A stretch of 64,000 nt of DNA from Rhodospirillaceae bacterium. Its GTDB lineage: Bacteria; Pseudomonadota; Alphaproteobacteria; GCA-2731375. Both the position numbers and the translations under genes were made by a program. The notes under the pieces are model-generated. The model did no database searches and was not told the origin of the DNA. It saw only the letters and a program-made list of their open reading frames with translations. This document shows, piece after piece, positions 8,912-16,990 of this stretch. Location: contig JABJKS010000011.1 of the NCBI GenBank assembly GCA_018660265.1, positions 1-64,000 of the forward strand. Direction: 5' to 3'. Each line of letters opens with the position of its first letter. Within the stretch, counting starts at the first letter, position 1.

Positions 8912-9495
8912 CCCCGATCCGGTATAATGCGGATAGCCTGGGGCATCTGGATACAGGAACGTTCACACAGGCCGCAACCAACGCATTTGTCGGTAACGTG
9001 GGGTTGTTCCAGGCGGGCCACATAGATGGCCACATCGGGCAGCGGGCAGGCCCGGTAACAGACGCCGCAGGTTTTGCCCTGAAAAGACAGGCACAGGTTT
9101 TCGTCCACCACCGCATGGCCCATATGGACGTCTTCCAGTATCGCCTCGGCCTCGCGGGGGATTGGCTTGATCGCCCCGGTGGGGCAGACATCGCCGCATT
9201 TCATACAAAGGATGCAGCTTTTTTCCCGGGGGATGATGTAGGGGGTATCAATGGCCTCGGTACCATTTTCAATGCCGAAGTACTTGATGCACCGGTTCGG
9301 GCAGATCTCCCCACATTGGCCGCAGTGAATGCAACGGCTCAGGAATTCCGCCTCCGGCAAGGCCCCGGGGGGACGCAGATAACGCAGCGGTGAAGAAGAT
9401 GCCGCCCCGGCGGTTGACACATTGCCAGCCGCCATGGCGACCAGGGCACCTAAGGTGCCGGTCCCCATCTTCCCCATGAATGTTCGCCGCCGCAT
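8908..9495 (-). CDS. napG: NapG-like ferredoxin-type protein
   Basis: 195 residues. Tat-like start MRRRTFMGKMGTGTLGALVA followed by a hydrophobic core, then LRPPGALPEAEFLSRC and four cysteine groups (CIHCGQCGEICPNRC, CILCMKCGDVCPTGA, CGVCYRACP, CVGCGLCERSC). Order and spacing match NapG, the periplasmic four-cluster protein that works with NapH in quinol oxidation. The gene lies between the molybdoenzyme gene (45-base gap) and the NapH-like gene (four-base overlap). Having a second NapG-like paralogue two genes downstream is unusual. Confidence 0.88.
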   Translation of the reverse strand: MRRRTFMGKMGTGTLGALVAMAAGNVSTAGAASSSPLRYLRPPGALPEAEFLSRCIHCGQCGEICPNRCIKYFGIENGTEAIDTPYIIPREKSCILCMKCGDVCPTGAIKPIPREAEAILEDVHMGHAVVDENLCLSFQGKTCGVCYRACPLPDVAIYVARLEQPHVTDKCVGCGLCERSCIQMPQAIRIIPDRG

Positions 9496-9540
9496 GACCC
9501 GCGACCTATTCCCCTATAATCCGACCCGTGGCCTAGGCCA

Positions 9541-12249
9541 CTAAATTTTTTCAATCCGTGCCGCGCACTTCTTGAAATCGACCTGCCCCGACACCGGATC
9601 CCAAACCCGGGAGGTGATGCCGTTGGCCAGCCATTTGTTCTTCTTCGGATCCGCACTATCAGCCACGGATAGATTCCACGGGCCGAACATATAGCCCCGT
9701 GGCACAGAGTTACGGGCCGGTTTGACCAAAGAATTGGTGCCGACCTGGGCCCGTGCCTCTAACGAGCCGCGCCGGGTAACGACGCGGACCATATCGCCAT
9801 CCTTGATGCCCAGATCCTTGGCGTCATCGTCGTGCATTTCCACATACATCTCGGGCACCAGACGCCGTGTCGTGGGGCTGCGGTTGGACTTGGCGGTGTG
9901 GAAATGTTCATAAACCACGCCCAGGCCCATCCAATAGGGATATTTATCCTCGGGCACTTTGTCCCAGGTCATACCGCGAAAATCCTCGTCCGGAATATCC
10001 GGCGTCAGACCCTTGTCCCGGGCCTCCACGATCAGGTCCATATTATCGATGGTGTAGTGGTCGTCTTTGCCCTTGGCACCGAACTCCATCAATTTCCTGG
10101 TCAGTTCCTCCCGGCCTTTATAGTCCTGCAGGCACAGCTTCATGTGTACCTTGCCGTCCTTGGTCCGGAAATAGCCGTAGGGCCGGTTTTCCCAGGCCCC
10201 TTCCTGGGACATAAAGCGGCGCTTGGTGCCGCCCCGTTGGGCAATTTCATAGGTCGGTGCGGGCCATTGGATGCCGCGCAGTTCCGCCAATTGCTCATAA
10301 GGCGTCATCTTGTCCAGTTTCTCGACTTCAAGAATACCGGTCAGATCCGTATCCGTCCCGGCAGAGGCCTTGATGATATCCCGGAAGATTTCCTCGGCAC
10401 TGTAAAAACCATCGTCCTTGCGCTCATAGGGCAAAGCTTTTTTCATATCCAGCCCCAGAAGAGTGCCGATTTCCTTCGCCTTGTCGATCACCATGTCCAG
10501 GTCAGGCAGGCAGCCCTTTGGCGGTTCAGCCGCTTTTTGGCAAATATTGATGCGCCGCTCTGAACTGATGTAGACGCCCTCAACCTCACCCCAGGTGGCG
10601 GCGGGGAAGATCACGTCGGCATACAGATTGTTGGGCGCATGGCGATAGATTTCCTGCACCACATTGAAAGTTTTCGATAATGCCGGTCGGACCAGATTGT
10701 GCACATCGGGCAGATCGATATGGGTGGCATAGACCAGGAACATGGCCTTCACCTCCCCCTTCAGGGCCCGTTCCATCATACCAACTGCATAGCCTGGGTT
10801 TTTTGCCTTCATGGCGTTGATCAGGTTCTGCTCGGGCACCCCCCAATGTTTCGCCATATGCTTGCGATGGGAGGCGTTTTTGAGGGGCTGGTTAAACGGT
10901 AAACGTCCCGTCAGCCCGCCCGTGAACCGCTCCCCCATGGCGTTCGGTTGTCCGGTCATGGAGAACGGGCCGCAACCTGGCTTGGCCAGGTTACCGGTCA
11001 GGGTCAGCAGATTAATGATCGAGATAACGTTGTGCTGGCCGTGCATGTGTTGGTTATAGCCGATGCCCCACATGATGATGACGCCGCCATAGCCGCCGCC
11101 GTCATGCTTGCCCTTGCCCCGCGCCAGGCGTTTGCGGGTGGCGTCCGCGAACATGCCCGCCACTTTGCGGATCAATGCGGGTGAGACGTCATGGTTGGGT
11201 CCGCCCATGCGGTCCTGAACCTGTTCCGGGCTGTAATCAGCCAGAACACCATCGACATATTCTTTCCAACCAGCGGCGTGTTCCTTCACGAAATCCCAAT
11301 CGATCACGTCCTTATGTTCGTTCAACAGGACATGGGCGATGGCATTCAGGAAGCTGATATCACCATTCAGGATCGGTACGTGGACCGAATTGTCGGGGTT
11401 GATATCTTCATAGCCCATGGCGGTGCCGGTGTGGCGGGGGTCCACAACGACGGTGGGTATATCTTTCTTGCGTTTGTGATCAGCGGCACGCCAGAAAATG
11501 ATCGGGTGGGATTCCCGCGCGTTATGGCCGAAATGCATGATCATGTCCGCCATCTCAATATCTTCATAGGCCAATGGCGGGGTATCAGACCCCAAAGTGG
11601 CGAAATAGCCCGTCACCGCAGAGGTCATGCACATCCGCGCGTTGGCCTCAATCGTGTTGGAGCCCAAGACACCTTTAAGGAATAAATTCTCCAGATACTG
11701 GCCTTCCATGGTCAGCTGGCCGGAACCATAAAGCGCTACGGAATTGCCGGTGTATTTCTTGGCGAAATGGGCAACTTTGTGGGCCACCATTTCAGAGGCA
11801 TCGTGATAAGGCACGCGGGTGAAATGCTCCTCATCGAAGGAGCCCTTGGTCTTGGAGGTAAATTCCATGTCGCCATGGCCGGGCTTGTTCCATTCCGCCC
11901 AGACATCCTTGCGGACATAGCTGTCACCTTCCATGCGGTCCACGTACATAGGCTCGGCCGCAGTCAGGCCTTTGATACATTGCAGGCCAAAATTGGTCGG
12001 ATGGTCCTTGTCCGGGCGCATGGAGACGATTTTGCCCTTTTCCACCTGGATGATGGTGCCGCAGCCAACGCCGCAATAGGGGCATTGGGCGAGCGCCGTC
12101 GTCCGCTCATCCTCATTTGGCGTCTCGGCGGCGGAAACCAGTTCCGGATTGGCCCCAACCATCAGCCCGGCAGAGGCTGCCGATCCGGTTACGAAGCTGG
12201 AGTTTTTCAGAAAGTTGCGACGGCTCATAGCATTCTTGAAGCGTTTCAT
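9541..12249 (-). CDS. NapA-like periplasmic molybdoenzyme (probable nitrate reductase)
   Basis: 902 residues, longer than typical NapA (about 830). A Tat signal (SRRNFLKNSSF) precedes an N-terminal [4Fe-4S] site, Cys56, Cys59, Cys63 and Cys91 (CPYCGVGCG...QC). The molybdenum ligand is predicted to be Cys207 in NARMCMTSAVTG, after an insertion of some 25-30 residues. The middle carries GIGYNQHMHGQHN, LTGNLAKPGCGPFSMTGQP and AMGERFTGGLTGRLP, then ADVIFPAATWGEVEG and SERR, all close to NapA and NasA. A GGAGAAAAG ribosome-binding site precedes the ATG. Nitrate as substrate is the best guess, but the divergence and non-standard partners leave other oxyanions open. Confidence 0.8.
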   Translation of the reverse strand: MKRFKNAMSRRNFLKNSSFVTGSAASAGLMVGANPELVSAAETPNEDERTTALAQCPYCGVGCGTIIQVEKGKIVSMRPDKDHPTNFGLQCIKGLTAAEPMYVDRMEGDSYVRKDVWAEWNKPGHGDMEFTSKTKGSFDEEHFTRVPYHDASEMVAHKVAHFAKKYTGNSVALYGSGQLTMEGQYLENLFLKGVLGSNTIEANARMCMTSAVTGYFATLGSDTPPLAYEDIEMADMIMHFGHNARESHPIIFWRAADHKRKKDIPTVVVDPRHTGTAMGYEDINPDNSVHVPILNGDISFLNAIAHVLLNEHKDVIDWDFVKEHAAGWKEYVDGVLADYSPEQVQDRMGGPNHDVSPALIRKVAGMFADATRKRLARGKGKHDGGGYGGVIIMWGIGYNQHMHGQHNVISIINLLTLTGNLAKPGCGPFSMTGQPNAMGERFTGGLTGRLPFNQPLKNASHRKHMAKHWGVPEQNLINAMKAKNPGYAVGMMERALKGEVKAMFLVYATHIDLPDVHNLVRPALSKTFNVVQEIYRHAPNNLYADVIFPAATWGEVEGVYISSERRINICQKAAEPPKGCLPDLDMVIDKAKEIGTLLGLDMKKALPYERKDDGFYSAEEIFRDIIKASAGTDTDLTGILEVEKLDKMTPYEQLAELRGIQWPAPTYEIAQRGGTKRRFMSQEGAWENRPYGYFRTKDGKVHMKLCLQDYKGREELTRKLMEFGAKGKDDHYTIDNMDLIVEARDKGLTPDIPDEDFRGMTWDKVPEDKYPYWMGLGVVYEHFHTAKSNRSPTTRRLVPEMYVEMHDDDAKDLGIKDGDMVRVVTRRGSLEARAQVGTNSLVKPARNSVPRGYMFGPWNLSVADSADPKKNKWLANGITSRVWDPVSGQVDFKKCAARIEKI

Positions 12250-12276
12250 AATTCTTTTCTCCGGTCTCTATCGGCT

Positions 12277-12963
12277 CTATTCGTCGGATTTTGTCTTGGC
12301 CAATTGGCGCAGATAGACAATGACATCGTCAATTTCCTGATCGTTCAGATCGGCCAGCGCGGCGGGCCCCTGGAACGCCAGCATGCGTGTGTTGGAGCGG
12401 CCTTTCTTGATGGTTTCGCGCAGGAAGCCATCGGAGACTTTGTTCAAAAAGCCCGGCAGGCCGATCGCCGTGCCGGTGCCGCCCGCTTCATAGCCGTCAC
12501 CAGCGACGCCGTGACAGGTGGAGCAGATGTTGTCGTACCATTGTTGGCCCAGGCGTGGGTCGCCATGAGCGTCTGCCTGGCTGTCAACTTCAGCGGCCAT
12601 ATTCGGTCCAACCGCATGAGACCGCAAAAAGGCGACAATGGCGCGAATATTGCCGCGGCCCAGATGCGCGAAAGGTGGCATGCCGGTGTCTTCCCGGCCA
12701 TCGCGAATGGTGCCGGCGAAATACTTATCAGAGGCCAGGGCAAGCAATTCCGGATTGGTAAGCGAGGGCGCGACGCCCGGTTCGCCAATAGCATCCGCCC
12801 GATGGCAGACTTCACAATTCTCTGCAAAGAGCGCCTTGCCTTTTTTCAAAGCAGCCGGCGTGGACCCGGCAGCGAATGCGCTTGAAGAAACCGCCAGAAA
12901 TGCCAATCCCGCCAATCCGGCAATTCCGGATAATCTAGCGAGAATTTTCAGACTTTTGACCAT
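12277..12963 (-). CDS. diheme class I cytochrome c of the nap-like cluster
   Basis: 228 residues with a Sec signal (AFLAVSSSAFA) and two CXXCH sites, Cys50-His54 (CEVCHRADA) and Cys147-His151 (CSTCHGVAGDG), each opening a mono-heme class I domain. Met95 in TGMPPF is a likely axial ligand of the first heme. It resembles cytochrome c4/c553-type electron carriers and not NapB. The start at 12963 is chosen because AAGGAGAT lies seven bases before it, and an ATG 15 bases upstream has none. It sits between the NapC-like and NapA-like genes, where it probably replaces NapB as electron donor to the catalytic subunit. Confidence 0.87.
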   Translation of the reverse strand: MVKSLKILARLSGIAGLAGLAFLAVSSSAFAAGSTPAALKKGKALFAENCEVCHRADAIGEPGVAPSLTNPELLALASDKYFAGTIRDGREDTGMPPFAHLGRGNIRAIVAFLRSHAVGPNMAAEVDSQADAHGDPRLGQQWYDNICSTCHGVAGDGYEAGGTGTAIGLPGFLNKVSDGFLRETIKKGRSNTRMLAFQGPAALADLNDQEIDDVIVYLRQLAKTKSDE

Positions 12964-13029
12964 GTTGATCTCCTTCATTGTTTGAAAGCAAGTTACGTCC
13001 TGTTTCTCTTGTTCAGCAATGCGACATAT

Positions 13030-13698
13030 TTACCCGTCTTCGGAATGGCCCCCGGCCATGCCCTTGTGGCATTGACGGCAATCGGCTTTTTCAGCTTCCA
13101 GGCGGTCATGGATCAGGTCCAGCACAGCGTCGGGATCGAAATCTTCGGGCAAGGCGTGCGCAATTCCCTTGTGGCAGTCGATGCAGGTCATTTGCCAATC
13201 CTTGGTTATTTCGTGCATCCGGCCCGCGACCTTGCGCTGGTCCCCGGGTGCCATGAAAGTGATATCGTGGCAATTGCGGCATTCCCGGGACTTTGTTTCT
13301 TCCATGCTGGCCCATACCTTCTTCGCCAGGGCCAATCGTTTGGCTTCGAATTTCTCTGCCGTGTTGATTGAGCCTTTGAGCCAGTGAAACAGTTCCTGGC
13401 TGGCCTGTATTTTGCGGATGACCTTGTGGTTCCATTCCTGTGGCACATGACAATCGGGGCAGGAAGCGCGGACGCCGGTGCGATTGCGGTAATGGATGGT
13501 GGTTTTGTATTCCTGATAGACGAATTTCTGCATCACGTGGCAGGAAATGCAAAATTCCTCTGTGTTGGACAGTTCCATGGACCAATTGAAGCCGCCCCAG
13601 AAAATCACGCCGGCAAGAAATATCCCGATGATTGCGACAAAGGGCTGGCGCGTGAAGGCTTTGCGCAGAAACATATATGCCGCCAATTGTCGCATCAT
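13030..13698 (-). CDS. NapC/NirT-family cytochrome c with five heme sites
   Basis: 222 residues with one N-terminal membrane helix (FVAIIGIFLAGVIFW) and five CXXCH motifs: Cys50, Cys80, Cys140, Cys172 (CIDCHKGIAHALPE, the hallmark end of NapC/NirT) and an additional Cys207 (CRQCHKG) in a short C-terminal extension. NapC has four hemes. TorC has a fifth, but in a much longer C-terminal domain. The family oxidises membrane quinol and passes electrons to periplasmic reductases. It is the first confident gene of the cluster and lies downstream of an FNR-type site. Confidence 0.9.
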   Translation of the reverse strand: MMRQLAAYMFLRKAFTRQPFVAIIGIFLAGVIFWGGFNWSMELSNTEEFCISCHVMQKFVYQEYKTTIHYRNRTGVRASCPDCHVPQEWNHKVIRKIQASQELFHWLKGSINTAEKFEAKRLALAKKVWASMEETKSRECRNCHDITFMAPGDQRKVAGRMHEITKDWQMTCIDCHKGIAHALPEDFDPDAVLDLIHDRLEAEKADCRQCHKGMAGGHSEDG

Positions 13699-13872
13699 CT
13701 TTCCTGATGCGCGATGCCGAGCATTTTAGCGACCTGTGATCGCCAAAACACCAAAACGGGTCCGCATGACCGAACATTTTTGATGCCGTCGTGCGCGGAT
13801 TGCCGGTTAACCAATTGATGAAGGACCCCCATCCCAAACAGCTGCGAAACGCCCTTTGCGCCCAGCTTCAGT

Positions 13873-13914
13873 ACCGTATTCAATTTAAGCTAATTTGACA
13901 TTGATCTATGTCAA
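13873..13914 (-). promoter_or_regulatory. FNR/NNR-type box and candidate -10 for the nap-like cluster
   Basis: Read on the minus strand, TTGACATAGATCAA at 13901-13914 matches the FNR consensus TTGAT-N4-ATCAA in nine of ten positions and is itself inside a longer palindrome. About 30 bases downstream is TACGGT (13878-13873), spaced as the -10 of a class II promoter with the box near -41. This would place the transcript start near 13866, about 170 bases before the NapC-like start. Anaerobic or nitrogen-oxide control is inferred. Confidence 0.6.
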
Positions 13915-13931
13915 GCTGGGGTCTGGCGCAC

Positions 13932-15188
13932 TTATGGGATGATTTTGACCGGCATGGTGGCAAAGCTGCGGATGAAGTTGGAATAGACACGTTCGGGCTG
14001 TTGTAAAACCTCCAACCTGATGTCCTGTGCCAGGATTTCTTCCCATAAGATGCGCAGCTGCAGTTCAGCCAGGCCGTCACCGACGCAACGATGAATGCCG
14101 GCACCAAAGGATAGATGCCGCCGCGCATTGGTGCGGTCGACCTGGAATTCGTAGGGGTCTTCGAAAACTGTATCATCAAAATTGCCGGATATGTACCACA
14201 GGGCAACTTTGTCGCCCTTTGCTATCTGCTGTCCGTTCAGCGCTGTATCCTCCAACACGGTGCGACGCATATGAATGACCGGGGTCTGAAAACGGATGGT
14301 CTCCTGAACCATGTTCGGTACCAGATCGGGGTCGCTGCGTAACTTTTCCATCTCACCAGGGTTGTTATGCAGGGCAAGCAGGCCGCCGGTCATGGAGTTC
14401 CGGGTTGTGTCGTTGCCACCGACGATCAACAGAAACAACGTGCCGATAAATTCTTCCCGGTCCATATTCTTGGTTGCATCATTGTTGGCTAGCATGGTGA
14501 TTAGATCAAAGCCCATCTCGCCTCCCGCCCCGCCATTCATCCTTTCATGCCACAGGGGCGTGAAGGCATCGGCCATACGCTCCAACTCGGTGTAGCGTTC
14601 TTCCTCCGTCTTCACCAAAGGGTTGGGGGCGTTCAGGTTTGCCGTTGCCACATCAGACCAATGGATCAAATCCCGACGGCCTTCCTGGGGGTAGTCGAAC
14701 ATGGTCGCCAGCATCATGGAGGTCAGCTCAGTTGAGACCAGATCCACCCAATCGAAGACTTCGTTTCGCGGCAATGCCGCCAATACTTTGACCGTGCGTT
14801 CCCGGATCAAACCGGTCAGGTCCTTCAGGCTGGAACGGTTGGCGATCGGTGCCACGGCACGGCGTCGGCCGGTATGTTCGGGCGGGTCCATGGAGACGAA
14901 GCTGGGTCGATCCATATTCGGTGCGATGTCCTGTAGCTGGATGCCGCCGAATTTGGCCTGATTGGAAAAAACCTTATGGTTCAATTCAACCTGATTGATC
15001 AGGTCATAGGTGGACACGGACCAATAAGGTCCATAGGCGCTATCACGGCATCGATGCACAGGGGCCTGTTGCCGCAGCTTCTCAAAATAGGGTGGCCAGA
15101 TATCTGCCCGGTAAAGCTCCGGGTCGGCGACGTTATAGCTTTCCAGAGGTATTTCGCCGACGCTGCCGGTAGGCTTGCCTTGAGCCAT
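13932..15188 (-). CDS. cytochrome P450
   Basis: 418 residues, the normal size of a soluble bacterial class I P450. The I-helix reads FLLIVGGNDTTRN, the ExxR motif is ETIRFQ, and the heme loop is LSFGAGIHRCVGDG with the cysteine thiolate ligand. GGGGAGAGGATAG gives a strong ribosome-binding site. No ferredoxin or ferredoxin reductase gene is adjacent, so the redox partner is elsewhere. It runs in the same direction as the respiratory cluster, but an FNR-type site lies just beyond its stop, so the two are probably separate transcripts. The substrate cannot be told; related CYPs hydroxylate terpenoids or alkyl groups. Confidence 0.93.
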   Translation of the reverse strand: MAQGKPTGSVGEIPLESYNVADPELYRADIWPPYFEKLRQQAPVHRCRDSAYGPYWSVSTYDLINQVELNHKVFSNQAKFGGIQLQDIAPNMDRPSFVSMDPPEHTGRRRAVAPIANRSSLKDLTGLIRERTVKVLAALPRNEVFDWVDLVSTELTSMMLATMFDYPQEGRRDLIHWSDVATANLNAPNPLVKTEEERYTELERMADAFTPLWHERMNGGAGGEMGFDLITMLANNDATKNMDREEFIGTLFLLIVGGNDTTRNSMTGGLLALHNNPGEMEKLRSDPDLVPNMVQETIRFQTPVIHMRRTVLEDTALNGQQIAKGDKVALWYISGNFDDTVFEDPYEFQVDRTNARRHLSFGAGIHRCVGDGLAELQLRILWEEILAQDIRLEVLQQPERVYSNFIRSFATMPVKIIP

Positions 15189-15441
15189 CTATCCTCTCCC
15201 CCCGCTTGCCGCAGCAAAGCCATTAAATCATTTGCCCATATTGTGTAGCATAGCGCATATGTAGATTTTGCGGCTGGGAGATTTAGCGGATGTCGGATGG
15301 GAACACAGGCTCTGGGCCACGGCTAAATAGCGGCGTTCTGGTCGTTTTGGACCGGTTTCCCACCTTTGGCATTATTGCCCCAATCAACGCTCCAGCCAAC
15401 GCGACAACAACCCAGTCTACTTCCAATCGGGCGGCGGAATA

Positions 15442-15993
15442 ATGGTCGGGATGATGAACACGCCGGAAGGGAACGAATTGGTGCGCCGGTTGCTCCGCCG
15501 CTATGAGGTGGAACAATTCTATAACGCCGAGGCGGATTTGCTGGACAGCCGCCGGTTCGATGCCTGGCTGGACTTGCTGGCAGACGATATTCGCTATTGC
15601 ATGCCGCTTGCCAGCAATCAGGAAGCCGATACCCGGACGGCAGAATTCAGTGCCGAGGGCAAGGACCTGAACCGGTTTGACGAAGGTAAGTTTGAACTGG
15701 AACAACGGGTCAAACAGATCCACACCGGGCCGCACGGGGCCAAAGAACCTGTTTCCCGCACCACGCACATGATTTCGAACCTCAACGTGGATGCCGGCGA
15801 TGTGGGTATTCTTCACGCGACTTGCCGCTTTTTGGTCTATCGCAACCGTGGGGAGGTGGAGACGGATTTCTATGTCGGTAAGCGCCGGGACCAGTTGCGC
15901 CGGGACACCGACGGCAGCCTGAAAATCACCCGCCGGGAAATACTGCTGGATCAGCCCGTCCTGCCGGCGAAAAATCTGACGACGTTTTTTTAA
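15442..15993 (+). CDS. aromatic-ring-hydroxylating dioxygenase, beta (small) subunit
   Basis: 183 residues with the SnoaL/NTF2-like fold signature of ring-hydroxylating dioxygenase beta subunits: RRYEVEQFYNAEADLLDSRR, WLDLLADDIRYCMP, TTHMISNLNV and the C-terminal RREILLDQPVLP. GGGCGGCGG precedes the ATG. The beta subunit is structural and normally follows its Rieske alpha gene, but none is adjacent. The nearest alpha genes are at 21428-22555 and 44787-46052, the second already paired with its own beta. The next gene starts on the last base of the stop codon. Confidence 0.88.
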   Translation: MVGMMNTPEGNELVRRLLRRYEVEQFYNAEADLLDSRRFDAWLDLLADDIRYCMPLASNQEADTRTAEFSAEGKDLNRFDEGKFELEQRVKQIHTGPHGAKEPVSRTTHMISNLNVDAGDVGILHATCRFLVYRNRGEVETDFYVGKRRDQLRRDTDGSLKITRREILLDQPVLPAKNLTTFF

Positions 15994-16961
15994 TGGAAAA
16001 TATAATGAAAAGATGTAGCCTGCGCGGCCCCAAAATGGCCTCAACGACCTCAATGGTCTTGCTGATCTCTGCTCTGTGTCTCTGCCTCCCGGCAATTGCG
16101 GTGGCGGATGCTTATACAGATGCCCAGGCCGCCTATAAGGCAAAAAAGTTCGACCAGGCCATCAAGCTTTATACCCAGGCCGCCGTTCAGGGCCATGGGC
16201 CGTCCCAGACTGACCTGGCGGTGATGTATTTCTTTGGCCGCGGGGTGAAACGGGATTTTGCCGCGGCCGGAAAATGGCACCGTATGGCGGCGGATCAAGG
16301 CCAGGTTCTCTCTCAAACCAATCTGGCCGTGATGTATGATAACGGTCAGGGCGTGCCCCGCGACTATGGCGAAGCAGCCATTTGGTATGCAAAGGCCGCC
16401 ATGCAAGGTGATGCCTACGCCCAAAACGCCCTGGGTGCCCGCTATCAATACGGCAAGGGCGTGGCCCAGGATCTTACCCAGGCGGTGCATTGGTATGGGA
16501 AGGCGGGCGCACAGGGCGTGGCCATGGCGCAGTTCAACCTGGCCTATTTGCATGAAACCGGCCAGGGCACGGCACAAAGTTTCGCAAGTGCGGCGACATG
16601 GTATCAAAAGGCCGCCGAGCGGGGGGAGGTGGAGGCGCAATACAGGCTGGGTCTGCTTTATACCCGTGGCCAGGGCGTCGAACAAAGCTTTGTCGAGGCG
16701 CGAAAATGGTATCTGAAAGCCGCCGCGCAAAACCACGCCATCTCCCAAACCAATCTGGGTATATTCTATGCCAAGGGTGAGGGCGTGGCAGCGGATTATA
16801 TCCAGGCCTTTAAGTATTTCGCCCAGGCCGGTGATAACGGCGATGAGGTGGCCCATAAATACCGCGTCCTGATCGCCAAACGCTTGTCCCCGGATGAGCT
16901 GGCGAAAGCCAAAAAACTGGTCCGTGCCGGGCAGGAGGCCCACCGGGTGCAAAGAAAATAG
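15993..16961 (+). CDS. Sel1-repeat (TPR-like) periplasmic protein
   Basis: 322 residues with a Sec signal (LLISALCLCLPAIAVA) and six Sel1 repeats of about 36 residues, each of the form LAVMYxxGxGVxxDxxxAxxWYxKAAxQG, between about residues 65 and 285. Such solenoids bind proteins and are used in envelope assembly, signalling or host interaction. The ATG overlaps the stop of the dioxygenase beta gene (TAATG), suggesting coupled translation, though the functions look unrelated. A second ATG at 16005 is an equally possible start because neither has a clear ribosome-binding site. Confidence 0.88.
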   Translation: MENIMKRCSLRGPKMASTTSMVLLISALCLCLPAIAVADAYTDAQAAYKAKKFDQAIKLYTQAAVQGHGPSQTDLAVMYFFGRGVKRDFAAAGKWHRMAADQGQVLSQTNLAVMYDNGQGVPRDYGEAAIWYAKAAMQGDAYAQNALGARYQYGKGVAQDLTQAVHWYGKAGAQGVAMAQFNLAYLHETGQGTAQSFASAATWYQKAAERGEVEAQYRLGLLYTRGQGVEQSFVEARKWYLKAAAQNHAISQTNLGIFYAKGEGVAADYIQAFKYFAQAGDNGDEVAHKYRVLIAKRLSPDELAKAKKLVRAGQEAHRVQRK

Positions 16962-16990
16962 GACCGAGCACCATAGAATGGAAATATTAG

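Noticed and set aside
12277-12963. NapB identity for the diheme cytochrome
   Set aside because: NapB also has two hemes, but this protein has class I cytochrome features (CxxCH then GDG, Met in TGMPPF) and lacks NapB-type flanks, so it was called a class I diheme protein.
13695-13883. 62-codon frame before the NapC-like gene
   Set aside because: It needs a TTG start that lies upstream of the predicted transcript start, has no recognisable protein features, and overlaps the proposed -10 element. The region reads better as a leader.
15283-16143. 286-codon minus-strand frame
   Set aside because: It is antisense to the oxygenase beta gene, which has clear family motifs. The GC-rich codon pattern alone keeps the frame open.
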